Below are positions 51,109 through 58,887 of a stretch of DNA of 64,000 nt, in pieces. How positions within the stretch are numbered: position 1 is the stretch's first letter; each line of letters opens with the position of its first letter. The notes under the pieces are model-generated. The model saw only the letters and a program-made list of their open reading frames with translations, did no database searches and was not told the DNA's origin. Where the stretch lies: the NCBI RefSeq assembly GCF_001949125.1, contig NZ_MSTI01000044.1, positions 15,449 through 79,448 of the forward strand, given 5' to 3'. Source of the DNA: Deinococcus marmoris. Its GTDB lineage: Bacteria > Deinococcota > Deinococci > Deinococcales > Deinococcaceae. Position numbers and translations under genes: made by a program.

Positions 51109-52356
51109 ATGAAGAAAATCGCCATGTTCGCCCTTGTTTCCGCCCTGCTTGCCGGTACTGCCCACGCCCAGGACAAGGTCACCATCACGGTCGCCGCCTT
51201 CCCCAGCCTGGACACCTCGATCAAGGCCGTGCTGCCCGCCTGGAACAAGCTGCACCCCAACATCACCATCAAGCTGGTGGCGCAGGAATTCGCCGATCAC
51301 CACAACGCCATGACCACTGCGCTGGCCACCGGACAGGGCCTGCCCGACGTGATGGCCGTGGAAATCGGCTACGTGGGCAAGTTTGCCGAGGGCAAGGGTC
51401 TGGAAGACCTGAACAAGGCCCCCTACAACGCCGAGCAGTACAAGAAGCTGTTCACGCCGTTCACGGTGGCGCAGGCCACCAGCGCTGACAAGCGCTTTAT
51501 CGCCATGCCCACCGACATCGGCCCCGGCACGCTGCTGTACCGCAAGGACGTGCTGGACAAGGCCGGAGTCGATCCCGCACAGCTCAACAAGAGCTGGGAA
51601 AGCTATCTCGCAGCGGGCAAGGTCATCAAGGCCAAGACCGGGGCCTCGCTGATCAACACCGCGCAGAGCATCTACGGCGTGGTCAGCCGCACCAACCTCA
51701 AGGCCGGCGAGGGCATTTATTTTGACAGCAAGAACAACCTGCTCGTCGGCCCGGACAACGCCCGCTTCCTGCGCGCCTTCACGCTGGCCAAGCAGGTGCG
51801 CACCGAGGGGCTGGACGCCAAGATCGGCGAGTGGAGCAACGAGTGGTACGACGCCTTCAAGAAGGGCACCGTGGCCTCGCAGTTCAGCGGCGCGTGGCTG
51901 ACCGGCTCGCTGGAAAGCTACATGGCCCCCGACACCAAGGGCCTGTGGCGCGTGGAAAACCTGCCGGAAGGCGGTTACGCCTCGTGGGGTGGCTCGTTCT
52001 ACGCCATTCCCACCGCCGCCAAGAACAAGCAGTGGGCCTGGGAGTTCATCAAGTTCATGACCATGGACAAGTCCCAGCAACTCGCGGCCTTCACCATCAA
52101 CGGCGCGTTCCCGGCGCTGCTGACCGCGCAGAACGACAACATCTTCAGCCAGGGCGTGCCGTTCCTGGGCAACCAGAAGGCCCGCGTGCTGTGGCGCGAC
52201 GCCGCCCGCAAGACCCAGCCTATTGACGTGAACAAGTACGACTCGGTGGCCGATCAGATCGTGAACACCGAGCTGACCAACGTGCTGGAGCAGGGCAAGG
52301 ACATCAAGCAGGCCCTGACCGACGCCCGCACCCAGATCCTGCGCCGCGCCCGCTGA
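51109..52356 (+). CDS. Sugar ABC transporter substrate-binding protein
   Basis: This 415-residue secreted binding protein has a Sec signal (MKKIAMFALVSALLAGTAHA, cleaved before QDKV). It lacks a lipobox Cys, so it is probably free in the periplasm. Family-1 extracellular solute-binding features include AFPSLDTSIKAVLPAWNKL, FADHHNAMTTALA and MPTDIGPGTLLYRKDVLDKAG. A GGAGG site precedes the ATG. It opens the importer unit; an internal terminator-like hairpin separates it from the permeases, which would allow excess binding protein. Confidence 0.92.
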   Translation: MKKIAMFALVSALLAGTAHAQDKVTITVAAFPSLDTSIKAVLPAWNKLHPNITIKLVAQEFADHHNAMTTALATGQGLPDVMAVEIGYVGKFAEGKGLEDLNKAPYNAEQYKKLFTPFTVAQATSADKRFIAMPTDIGPGTLLYRKDVLDKAGVDPAQLNKSWESYLAAGKVIKAKTGASLINTAQSIYGVVSRTNLKAGEGIYFDSKNNLLVGPDNARFLRAFTLAKQVRTEGLDAKIGEWSNEWYDAFKKGTVASQFSGAWLTGSLESYMAPDTKGLWRVENLPEGGYASWGGSFYAIPTAAKNKQWAWEFIKFMTMDKSQQLAAFTINGAFPALLTAQNDNIFSQGVPFLGNQKARVLWRDAARKTQPIDVNKYDSVADQIVNTELTNVLEQGKDIKQALTDARTQILRRAR

Positions 52357-52390
52357 GTCTGGCTGGCCTGACCCGAATGTCATGACCGTC

Positions 52391-52418
52391 CGGGGGAGCG
52401 AGAAAGGCAGCTCCCCCG
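52391..52418 (+). other. mRNA hairpin after the binding-protein gene
   Basis: CGGGGGAGC pairs with GCTCCCCCG around a 10-nt loop. It probably protects the 3' end of the binding-protein message. Confidence 0.55.
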
Positions 52419-52462
52419 TTCCCATTGCCACCCGTTCCCATTCCTACAGGGTGCCGCTTTAC

Positions 52463-52492
52463 CAGCGCTGCTGCTCTCACAGCACTGTTTTT
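52463..52492 (+). terminator. Internal attenuator between binding protein and permeases
   Basis: CAGCGCTG pairs with CAGCACTG (one mismatch) and is followed by TTTTT. Partial termination here would lower permease expression relative to the binding protein. Confidence 0.5.
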
Positions 52493-52535
52493 CTAACAGC
52501 GCCGCCCCTGGCGCACGGCGCGAAGGATGACCCCC

Positions 52536-53480
52536 ATGCAAGAACGAGTGCCCCTGCCCACCAGCCGCCCACGCCGCCGCTGGAGCTATGACCGCTTTCA
52601 GCAGCGCGCCGCGCCGTACATGTTCGTCAGCCCATTTTTCATTCTGTTTCTGATCTTCGGGCTGTTTCCGCTGGGCTTCAGCCTGTTCCTGGCCTTTCAC
52701 CTGTGGAACCCGCTGGACGGGCTGGGCAACTGGCAATACGTGGGCTGGGACAACTTCAAGCTCGCACTCGGCGCACCGGACCAGTTCTGGGTCTCGCTGA
52801 AGATCACAGTCTGGATCGGGCTGCTTTCGGGGGTGCCGCAGCACCTGATCGCGCTGCCGCTGGCCTTCGTGATCAACCAGTCGCTGCGCAAGTGGCAGAG
52901 CGGCATCAGCACCATCCTGTTTCTACCGTACATCACCAACGCCGTGGCGATCACGATTGTCTTCGGGATGCTGTATTCCGAGAACCTGGGGCTGCTGAAT
53001 TACGCCCTGTCGGTGGTGGGGCTGGGGCCGGTGCGCTGGCTGGCGCAGCCAGATCTGGTGCCGGTGTCGGTGGCCGTGGTGGTGTTCTGGCGCTACGTGG
53101 GCTGGAACGTCATTCTGTACCTGAGCGGCCTCCAGGCCATCAGCGAGGACGTCTACGAGGCCGCCACGGTGGACGGCGCGAGCAAGGTGCAGAAATTCTT
53201 CTACATCACGCTGCCGCTGCTGAAACCGATGATGTTCTACGCCTTCACCCTCACCATCGTGGGCAACATGCAACTGTTTGAGGAACCGTTCATCATGGTG
53301 GGTCAGGCGGGCGGCAGTGGCGGTGCGGCACTGACCTCGGCCATGCACATCTTTAATGTCGCCTTCCGTGACCTGGATATGGGTTACGGCTCGGCGATGG
53401 CTTGGCTGCTGTTCCTGGCGATCTTCGTGCTGAGCATGATCAACAACTACCTGTTTTCACGGGGCGGAGGCCGCCAGTGA
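52536..53480 (+). CDS. Sugar ABC transporter permease (MalF type)
   Basis: This 314-residue permease has six predicted helices, starting near FVSPFFILFLIFGLFPLGF. The EAA loop, contacting the ATPase, reads EDVYEAATVDGASKVQKFFYITLPLLKP. ATG 52536 is preferred over ATG 52527 because the GAAGGA site is 8 nt away. The stop overlaps the second permease (GTGA). No ATPase gene is present in the locus. Confidence 0.92.
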   Translation: MQERVPLPTSRPRRRWSYDRFQQRAAPYMFVSPFFILFLIFGLFPLGFSLFLAFHLWNPLDGLGNWQYVGWDNFKLALGAPDQFWVSLKITVWIGLLSGVPQHLIALPLAFVINQSLRKWQSGISTILFLPYITNAVAITIVFGMLYSENLGLLNYALSVVGLGPVRWLAQPDLVPVSVAVVVFWRYVGWNVILYLSGLQAISEDVYEAATVDGASKVQKFFYITLPLLKPMMFYAFTLTIVGNMQLFEEPFIMVGQAGGSGGAALTSAMHIFNVAFRDLDMGYGSAMAWLLFLAIFVLSMINNYLFSRGGGRQ

Positions 53481-54379
53481 CCACTCAACCGCTTGAAACC
53501 CCTATCGCCACACCCCGTCCACCCCGGCAAAAATCCCGCTTCTCGTTCGGGCGCGCGGGCCTGTGGCTTTTCGTGGGCGTCGCCTGCTTCCTGTCGCTGG
53601 TGCCGTTTTACCTGATGTTCGTGTGGTCCTCGCTGCCCAGTGCCCAGATCTTCACCGTGCCGCCGCACCTGTGGTTCGGGGACGCGCTGGTCGGCAACTT
53701 TCAGAAGATGATGACGGCCACCGACAACTTCGCCCTGCGCCAGTTCTGGAACTCGCTGTACATCGCGGCGCTGTCCACCGTGACCACGCTGTTCTTCTGC
53801 TCGCTGGCGGGTTTCGCGTTTGCCATGTACGACTTCAAGGGCAAGCAGTACCTGTTCGGCTTCATTCTGATCACCATGCTGATTCCGCCGCTGGTGATGG
53901 ACATTCCCAGTTTTCTGGTGATGAACAACTTCCTGCACTGGATCGGCACGCCACGCGCGCTGTGGGTGCCGGGCATGGCCAACGCCTTCGGCATCTTCCT
54001 GATGCGCCAGTACATCGTCTCGGCGCTGCCCAAGTCCCTCATTGAGGCTGCGCGGCTGGACGGGGCCAGCGAATTCGGCATCTTCATGAAAGTGGTGGTC
54101 CCGCTGATCCGCCCGATTCTGGCGACGCTGGGCATCGTGACCTTCGTGGGATCGTGGAACAACTTCAAGGGCGCGCTGATCATGCGCCTCAGTGAGGACA
54201 GCACCATGACCCTGCCGCTGTCGCTGCGAAAGATTACTGGCGGCGCAACAAACGTCAACGCCGACTGGGGCGCAACGCTGATGATGGTGGTGCTGACCGT
54301 GATTCCGCTGCTGATCATCTTCCTGTTCGCCAGCCGTCAGGTGATTTCGGGCCTGACCAGCGGCGCGGTCAAGGACTGA
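53477..54379 (+). CDS. Sugar ABC transporter permease (MalG type)
   Basis: This 300-residue inner-membrane permease has six helices and the EAA loop KSLIEAARLDGASEFGIFMKVVVPLIRP. It pairs with the MalF-type protein encoded just upstream. Start is GTG in a GTGA overlap. The open frame extends upstream, but only inside the previous gene. The glycoside hydrolase gene begins 2 nt after its stop. Confidence 0.92.
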   Translation: MTTQPLETPIATPRPPRQKSRFSFGRAGLWLFVGVACFLSLVPFYLMFVWSSLPSAQIFTVPPHLWFGDALVGNFQKMMTATDNFALRQFWNSLYIAALSTVTTLFFCSLAGFAFAMYDFKGKQYLFGFILITMLIPPLVMDIPSFLVMNNFLHWIGTPRALWVPGMANAFGIFLMRQYIVSALPKSLIEAARLDGASEFGIFMKVVVPLIRPILATLGIVTFVGSWNNFKGALIMRLSEDSTMTLPLSLRKITGGATNVNADWGATLMMVVLTVIPLLIIFLFASRQVISGLTSGAVKD

Positions 54380-54381
54380 GG

Positions 54382-55644
54382 GTGAGAAAGACTCTGATCC
54401 TGGGTCTCGGTCTGCTGCTCTCTGCGCAGGCCGCCACCGTTACGCCGTCCGGCGCAGCATCAAAAACGATTCTGCCTGCCAGCGTCAGCGCCTTTAACCT
54501 GGGCAACTGGATGCCGGTGATCGAGGCCACGGCAGAGCTGAATGCCCTGAAACCCGCTGCCCTGCGCTGGCCCGGCGGCAACATCGGCGACGAGCAGAAC
54601 CGCACGCCTGCGGCGATGGAAACGCTGAAATCCATGTGGACGCTGCTGGGTCAGCCCCCGCTGATGTTGCAAACCCGCGTCTTTTCCCGTGATGCGGGCA
54701 ACCGGAGCGGCGAGGAGGCAAAGAATACCCCCGAAGACGCTGCCGAGATGGTCAGAATGGCGCGGGGCCTGGGCCTGAACGTCGCGTACTACGAGATCGG
54801 CAACGAGCCGGACCTGTACGCCACCAACCGCAGTGACCCGAGCTGGACGCCCCAGAAATACTGCGGCGTGGTGCGGGCACAGAAAGCCGCCATCTTGAAG
54901 GTTGATCCGCAGGCGAAGATTGCCGGGCCAGCCGTCAGCAACCCTGGCGCGTTTCTGGACGCAGTGATCAAGGAATGCGGCGACGCCTTCGATCTGGTGA
55001 CGTGGCACCTGTACCCCTCCAATGGCGACGGCAGCGACGCGCAAGCTTTTGCCAGCATCGGCAGGGTGACGGACACCGTGGAGCGCGTCAAAAAGCTGTG
55101 GGCAGACCCAGCCACCAATCCGAAGGGGCAGGGCAAAATGCTGGCGCAGGGCGTGACTGAATACGCGCAGTCCTACCGATCGGACCGGGCCACCCACCTC
55201 TCGGACGCGGTGGGCGGCCTGTGGGCGGCGGAGGCGGCGCTGCGGATGTCGGAATCCGGCGCGGTCTTCAATCCCTACTTTTCCCTGATGGCGACGGGCA
55301 ATCATGGCCTGCTGGACGACGCCGGTTTTCCCCGCATGTCCTACGCCGCCTTCCGCGAACTGGCGAATTACCGGGGCCAAACCTTCGGCGTCCAGAGCGA
55401 TGACCCGGCGGTATGGCTGCACGCCTCTAAACAGGACAACCTGCTGACGCTGTTTGCCATCAACACCCAGCCGGACGCCACACCGCTGATCCTTAACTTG
55501 CCCGGCTATACCGTGATCGGGGCCAAAACCGTGACCGACGCGGACGTGAACGCCGACAGGCCGCCGCGTGCGCTCAAGCTTGGCAGAGCTTTGACGCTGC
55601 CGCCGCTGAGTTTTACTCGGGTGGTTTTGAAGAGTTCGGACTGA
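54382..55644 (+). CDS. Secreted clan GH-A-like glycoside hydrolase
   Basis: This 420-residue protein has a signal peptide (TLILGLGLLLSAQAA) and a (beta/alpha)8 domain. YEIGNEPDLY (near residue 135) gives the acid/base Glu as in NEP motifs, and GVTEYAQSY (near 257) provides a plausible nucleophile Glu. A C-terminal beta-domain follows (LTLFAINTQPDATPLILNLPG). It recalls GH39/GH51/GH79-type enzymes, but I cannot assign a family. It starts at GTG 54382, two bases after the permease stop, so it belongs to the uptake operon. Confidence 0.72.
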   Translation: MRKTLILGLGLLLSAQAATVTPSGAASKTILPASVSAFNLGNWMPVIEATAELNALKPAALRWPGGNIGDEQNRTPAAMETLKSMWTLLGQPPLMLQTRVFSRDAGNRSGEEAKNTPEDAAEMVRMARGLGLNVAYYEIGNEPDLYATNRSDPSWTPQKYCGVVRAQKAAILKVDPQAKIAGPAVSNPGAFLDAVIKECGDAFDLVTWHLYPSNGDGSDAQAFASIGRVTDTVERVKKLWADPATNPKGQGKMLAQGVTEYAQSYRSDRATHLSDAVGGLWAAEAALRMSESGAVFNPYFSLMATGNHGLLDDAGFPRMSYAAFRELANYRGQTFGVQSDDPAVWLHASKQDNLLTLFAINTQPDATPLILNLPGYTVIGAKTVTDADVNADRPPRALKLGRALTLPPLSFTRVVLKSSD

Positions 55645-55666
55645 AGCAAAAGCGCTTTCGTATACT
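55645..55666 (+). promoter_or_regulatory. Operator and -10 box of the GH1-GH43-GH3 unit
   Basis: AAAGCGCTTT (55648-55657) is the core of the LacI-type palindrome, followed at once by TATACT (55661-55666). Repressor binding here would overlap the promoter of the second unit. The leader to the GH1 gene is about 200 nt. Confidence 0.65.
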
Positions 55667-55876
55667 ACAGATTCCGGCTGTTTCATTAACAAAGCGGCAC
55701 TTTCCTGATTTGCCAAATCCACGCCCGGAACCCGCTCCTCTCCTTCTCGTATCCGATCAGATTTTATCGTTTTTGCAAGTCTGTTCAGTTGGAGTCCGTG
55801 GAAGGCAAGCCCCGCCTGTCTCCTCTCTCGCCGGTAAAGTCCAGAACCACTTTCTCAAACTTCCCCAGGAGTTCCC

Positions 55877-57247
55877 ATGAACCAGCCCAATGCCACCAGT
55901 TTCCCCCCCCGCTTCATCTGGGGCGTCGCCACCAGCAGTTATCAGATTGAGGGCGCGGCCCACGAGGATGGCCGGAGCCAGAGCATCTGGGACACCTTCT
56001 GCGCCACGCCCGGCAAGGTTCTGAACGGCGAGAACGGCGACGTGGCCTGTGACCATTACCACCGCCTGGAGAATGACCTTGACCTGATCCAGAGTCTGGG
56101 CGTCAACGCCTACCGCTTCAGCGTGGCGTGGCCGCGTATCGTGCCGGACGGACGCGGCGCCACCAACCGGACCGGGCTGGACTTCTACAACCGACTGGTG
56201 GACGGCCTGCTGGCGCGCGGCATCACCCCGTGGCCGACGCTGTACCACTGGGATCTGCCGCAGGTGTTGCAGGACAGGGGCGGCTGGCCTGCCCGCGACA
56301 CGGCACTGGCCTTTGGCGACTACGCGGAGGTAGTGACTGCCGAACTGGGGGACCGCGTGAAGCACTGGATCACCATCAACGAGCCGTGGTGCGCCGCGTT
56401 CCTGGGCTACGGCAACGGTATCCACGCGCCGGGCCATACCGATCTGGCCGAGAGTTTCGCCACCTCGCACCATCTGCTGCTGGCGCACGGGCTAGGTGTG
56501 CAGGCAGTGCGGGCGAATGCGCCCGGCGCGCAGGTGGGCATCACCCTGAATCTGGCGGGAGCGTACCCGGCGGTGAACAGTGAGGCGGATAAAGCGGCAG
56601 CCCATCGTCAGGACGGCTTCGCCAACCGCTGGTATCTGGACCCGGTGTTCGGGCGCGACTACCCGCAGGACTTCGTGGACCTGCTGGGGGCCGCCAGTCC
56701 GCAGGCGCAGGGGCTGGTGCTGCCGGGCGATCTGGAAATCATCGCCGCGCCGACGGACTTTCTGGGCGTCAACATGTACTCGCGCAACGTGGTGGAGGAC
56801 GCGCCCGGCGAGGGCTTCCTGGGCCTGCGGCAGGTGCATGTGGCCGGCAGCGAGTACACCGGCTTTGACTGGGAGGTGGCCCCGCAGAGCCTGACGGACC
56901 TGATGCTGCGGCTGCAAAAGGACTACAACCCGGCGGCCCTCTACATCACCGAGAACGGCGCGACGTACCCCGACAGCGTGGAAGACGACGGCACCGTACA
57001 TGACGGCGCACGCACCCGCTACTTCCAGCAGCACATCACGGCGGTGGGAGACGCGCTGGCGGGCGGAGCGAAGATGGCCGGGTACTTTGCGTGGTCATTG
57101 ATGGACAACTTTGAGTGGGCGGAAGGCTACGACAAGCGCTTCGGCATCGTGCATGTGGATTTTGAGACCCAGGCGCGCACCCTGAAGCAGTCGGGGCAGT
57201 GGTACCGCGATTTCCTGGTCCGCGCACAGGAGGGGCAGCCCGCGTGA
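55877..57247 (+). CDS. GH1 beta-glucosidase
   Basis: This 456-residue cytosolic enzyme has the GH1 N-terminal signature FIWGVATSSYQIEGAAHEDGR in its opening residues, the acid/base Glu in HWITINEPWCAAFLGYG (near residue 168) and the nucleophile in YITENGAT (near 360). It cleaves beta-linked glucosides such as cellobiose. There is no signal peptide, so imported oligosaccharides are the substrates. CAGGAG precedes the ATG. Its stop overlaps the GH43 gene. Confidence 0.95.
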   Translation: MNQPNATSFPPRFIWGVATSSYQIEGAAHEDGRSQSIWDTFCATPGKVLNGENGDVACDHYHRLENDLDLIQSLGVNAYRFSVAWPRIVPDGRGATNRTGLDFYNRLVDGLLARGITPWPTLYHWDLPQVLQDRGGWPARDTALAFGDYAEVVTAELGDRVKHWITINEPWCAAFLGYGNGIHAPGHTDLAESFATSHHLLLAHGLGVQAVRANAPGAQVGITLNLAGAYPAVNSEADKAAAHRQDGFANRWYLDPVFGRDYPQDFVDLLGAASPQAQGLVLPGDLEIIAAPTDFLGVNMYSRNVVEDAPGEGFLGLRQVHVAGSEYTGFDWEVAPQSLTDLMLRLQKDYNPAALYITENGATYPDSVEDDGTVHDGARTRYFQQHITAVGDALAGGAKMAGYFAWSLMDNFEWAEGYDKRFGIVHVDFETQARTLKQSGQWYRDFLVRAQEGQPA

Positions 57248-58887
57248 CCAGACCCCCGGAGCCTCCGCATCAGGCGAGTGCAGCCCTGACCAATCCGGTG
57301 CTGCGCGGCTTTCACCCCGATCCCAGCATTTTGCGGGTGGGTGAAGACTATTATCTGACCACCAGCACCTTTCAGTGGTATCCGGGAGTGGCGATCTATC
57401 ACTCGCGCGATCTGGTGAACTGGCGGCCCGCCGCGCAACCGCTGGACCGCCTGACGCTGCTGGACATGCGCGGCAACGCCGATTCCGGTGGCGTCTGGGC
57501 ACCGGCCCTGTCGCACGACGGTCAGCGCTTCCACCTGATCTACACCGATGTCAAGAGCTGGGGCAGCACAGAGGTCTTCAAGGACAGCCACAATTATCTG
57601 ACGATTGCTGAGAACATTGAGGGGCCGTGGTCCGAGCCGATTTACATGAACTCCAGCGGCTTTGACCCCAGCCTGTTTCATGACTCGGAAGGCAGTACAT
57701 CTGTGGATGAGGGCGGCGACGGGCGCAAATGGTTCGTGAACATGCTGTGGGACCACCGGGCCGGGCGCAATTCGTTTTCCGGCATCGTGTTGCAGGAGTA
57801 CAGCCCCGAAGAAAAGCGGCTCGTCGGCCCGCGCGAGGTCATCTTCAGAGGCACCGAACTGGGCGTGACCGAAGCGCCGCACCTGTACCGCCGAGGCGGT
57901 TGGTACTACCTGCTGACGGCGGAGAGCGGCACCAGTTGGGAACACGCGGTCACCGTGGCCCGCTCTCGCAACCTGCACGGCCCCTATGAGGTGCATCCCG
58001 ACAACCCCATTCTGACTGCCGTGGACGCGCCGGACCTGCCCATTCAGAAGAGTGGACATGCCAGCTTCACCAACACGCCGGATGGGGATTGGGTGATCGC
58101 CTATCTGTGCGGGCGGCCTATCACCAAACACGGCGAATGTCCGCTGGGACGCGAGACAGCGTTGCAATCGCTGGTGTGGGGCGAGGATGGCTGGCCGCGC
58201 CTGGGTTCCGGCGGACACCACCCGCAGCTTCACGCTGAGTTGCCCGCCTTGTCGCCGCATCCCTGGCCGGAGGCTCCTGCCCGTGACGACTTTGACGGGT
58301 CTGAATTGCGCTCCGAGTGGATGACCTTGCGTGCGCCAGCCAATCTGATGGGCGTGGAATTGACGGGCAACAGCCTGAAACTCATCGGGCACGAATCGCT
58401 GAACAGCAGGCATCAACTGGCGCTGGTGGGCCGCCGCCTGCAAGCGCTGGACGCCCGTTTCCGCAGCGCCGTCAGCTTTGACCCGGAAGACTTTCAGCAG
58501 ATGGCGGGCGTGTGCGCCTATTACGACTCCCGCAACTGGGTCTACCTGCGCCTGAGCCGGGACGAGCAGCGGGGACGCACGCTGGCCATTCTCCAGTCCG
58601 AGAACGGCGATTATCGTGAGCTGCTTCCAGAAGAAGTTCCGGTAGGCGACGGCAACCCGGTGCATCTGGGAATCGTCTACAGCGGCGGGCAGTTCTGGTT
58701 TGAATACAGCGTGGACGGCGAGGAATGGCAGCAAATCGGCGACAGGTTGAGCGCCGGACTGCTGAGCGACGAACATTGTGGCGGTCTCAGCTTCACCGGC
58801 ACCTTTCTGGCGCTGACCTGCCAGGACCTCAGCGGGCGCAAGCTGGCTGCCGAGTTCCACTGGGCCGAATACGTGGAGACGGCATGA
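57244..58887 (+). CDS. GH43 beta-xylosidase / arabinosidase
   Basis: This 547-residue protein has a five-bladed beta-propeller with the catalytic base Asp in GFHPDPSILRV (near residue 26), the pKa-modulating Asp region FDPSLFHD and the acid Glu in GVTEAPHLYRR. A C-terminal concanavalin-like sandwich domain (about 350-545) is typical of GH43 subfamily-11 xylosidases. It is cytosolic and starts at GTG in a GTGA overlap with the GH1 gene. It points to xylo-oligosaccharides as one substrate class of the locus. Confidence 0.92.
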   Translation: MTRPPEPPHQASAALTNPVLRGFHPDPSILRVGEDYYLTTSTFQWYPGVAIYHSRDLVNWRPAAQPLDRLTLLDMRGNADSGGVWAPALSHDGQRFHLIYTDVKSWGSTEVFKDSHNYLTIAENIEGPWSEPIYMNSSGFDPSLFHDSEGSTSVDEGGDGRKWFVNMLWDHRAGRNSFSGIVLQEYSPEEKRLVGPREVIFRGTELGVTEAPHLYRRGGWYYLLTAESGTSWEHAVTVARSRNLHGPYEVHPDNPILTAVDAPDLPIQKSGHASFTNTPDGDWVIAYLCGRPITKHGECPLGRETALQSLVWGEDGWPRLGSGGHHPQLHAELPALSPHPWPEAPARDDFDGSELRSEWMTLRAPANLMGVELTGNSLKLIGHESLNSRHQLALVGRRLQALDARFRSAVSFDPEDFQQMAGVCAYYDSRNWVYLRLSRDEQRGRTLAILQSENGDYRELLPEEVPVGDGNPVHLGIVYSGGQFWFEYSVDGEEWQQIGDRLSAGLLSDEHCGGLSFTGTFLALTCQDLSGRKLAAEFHWAEYVETA

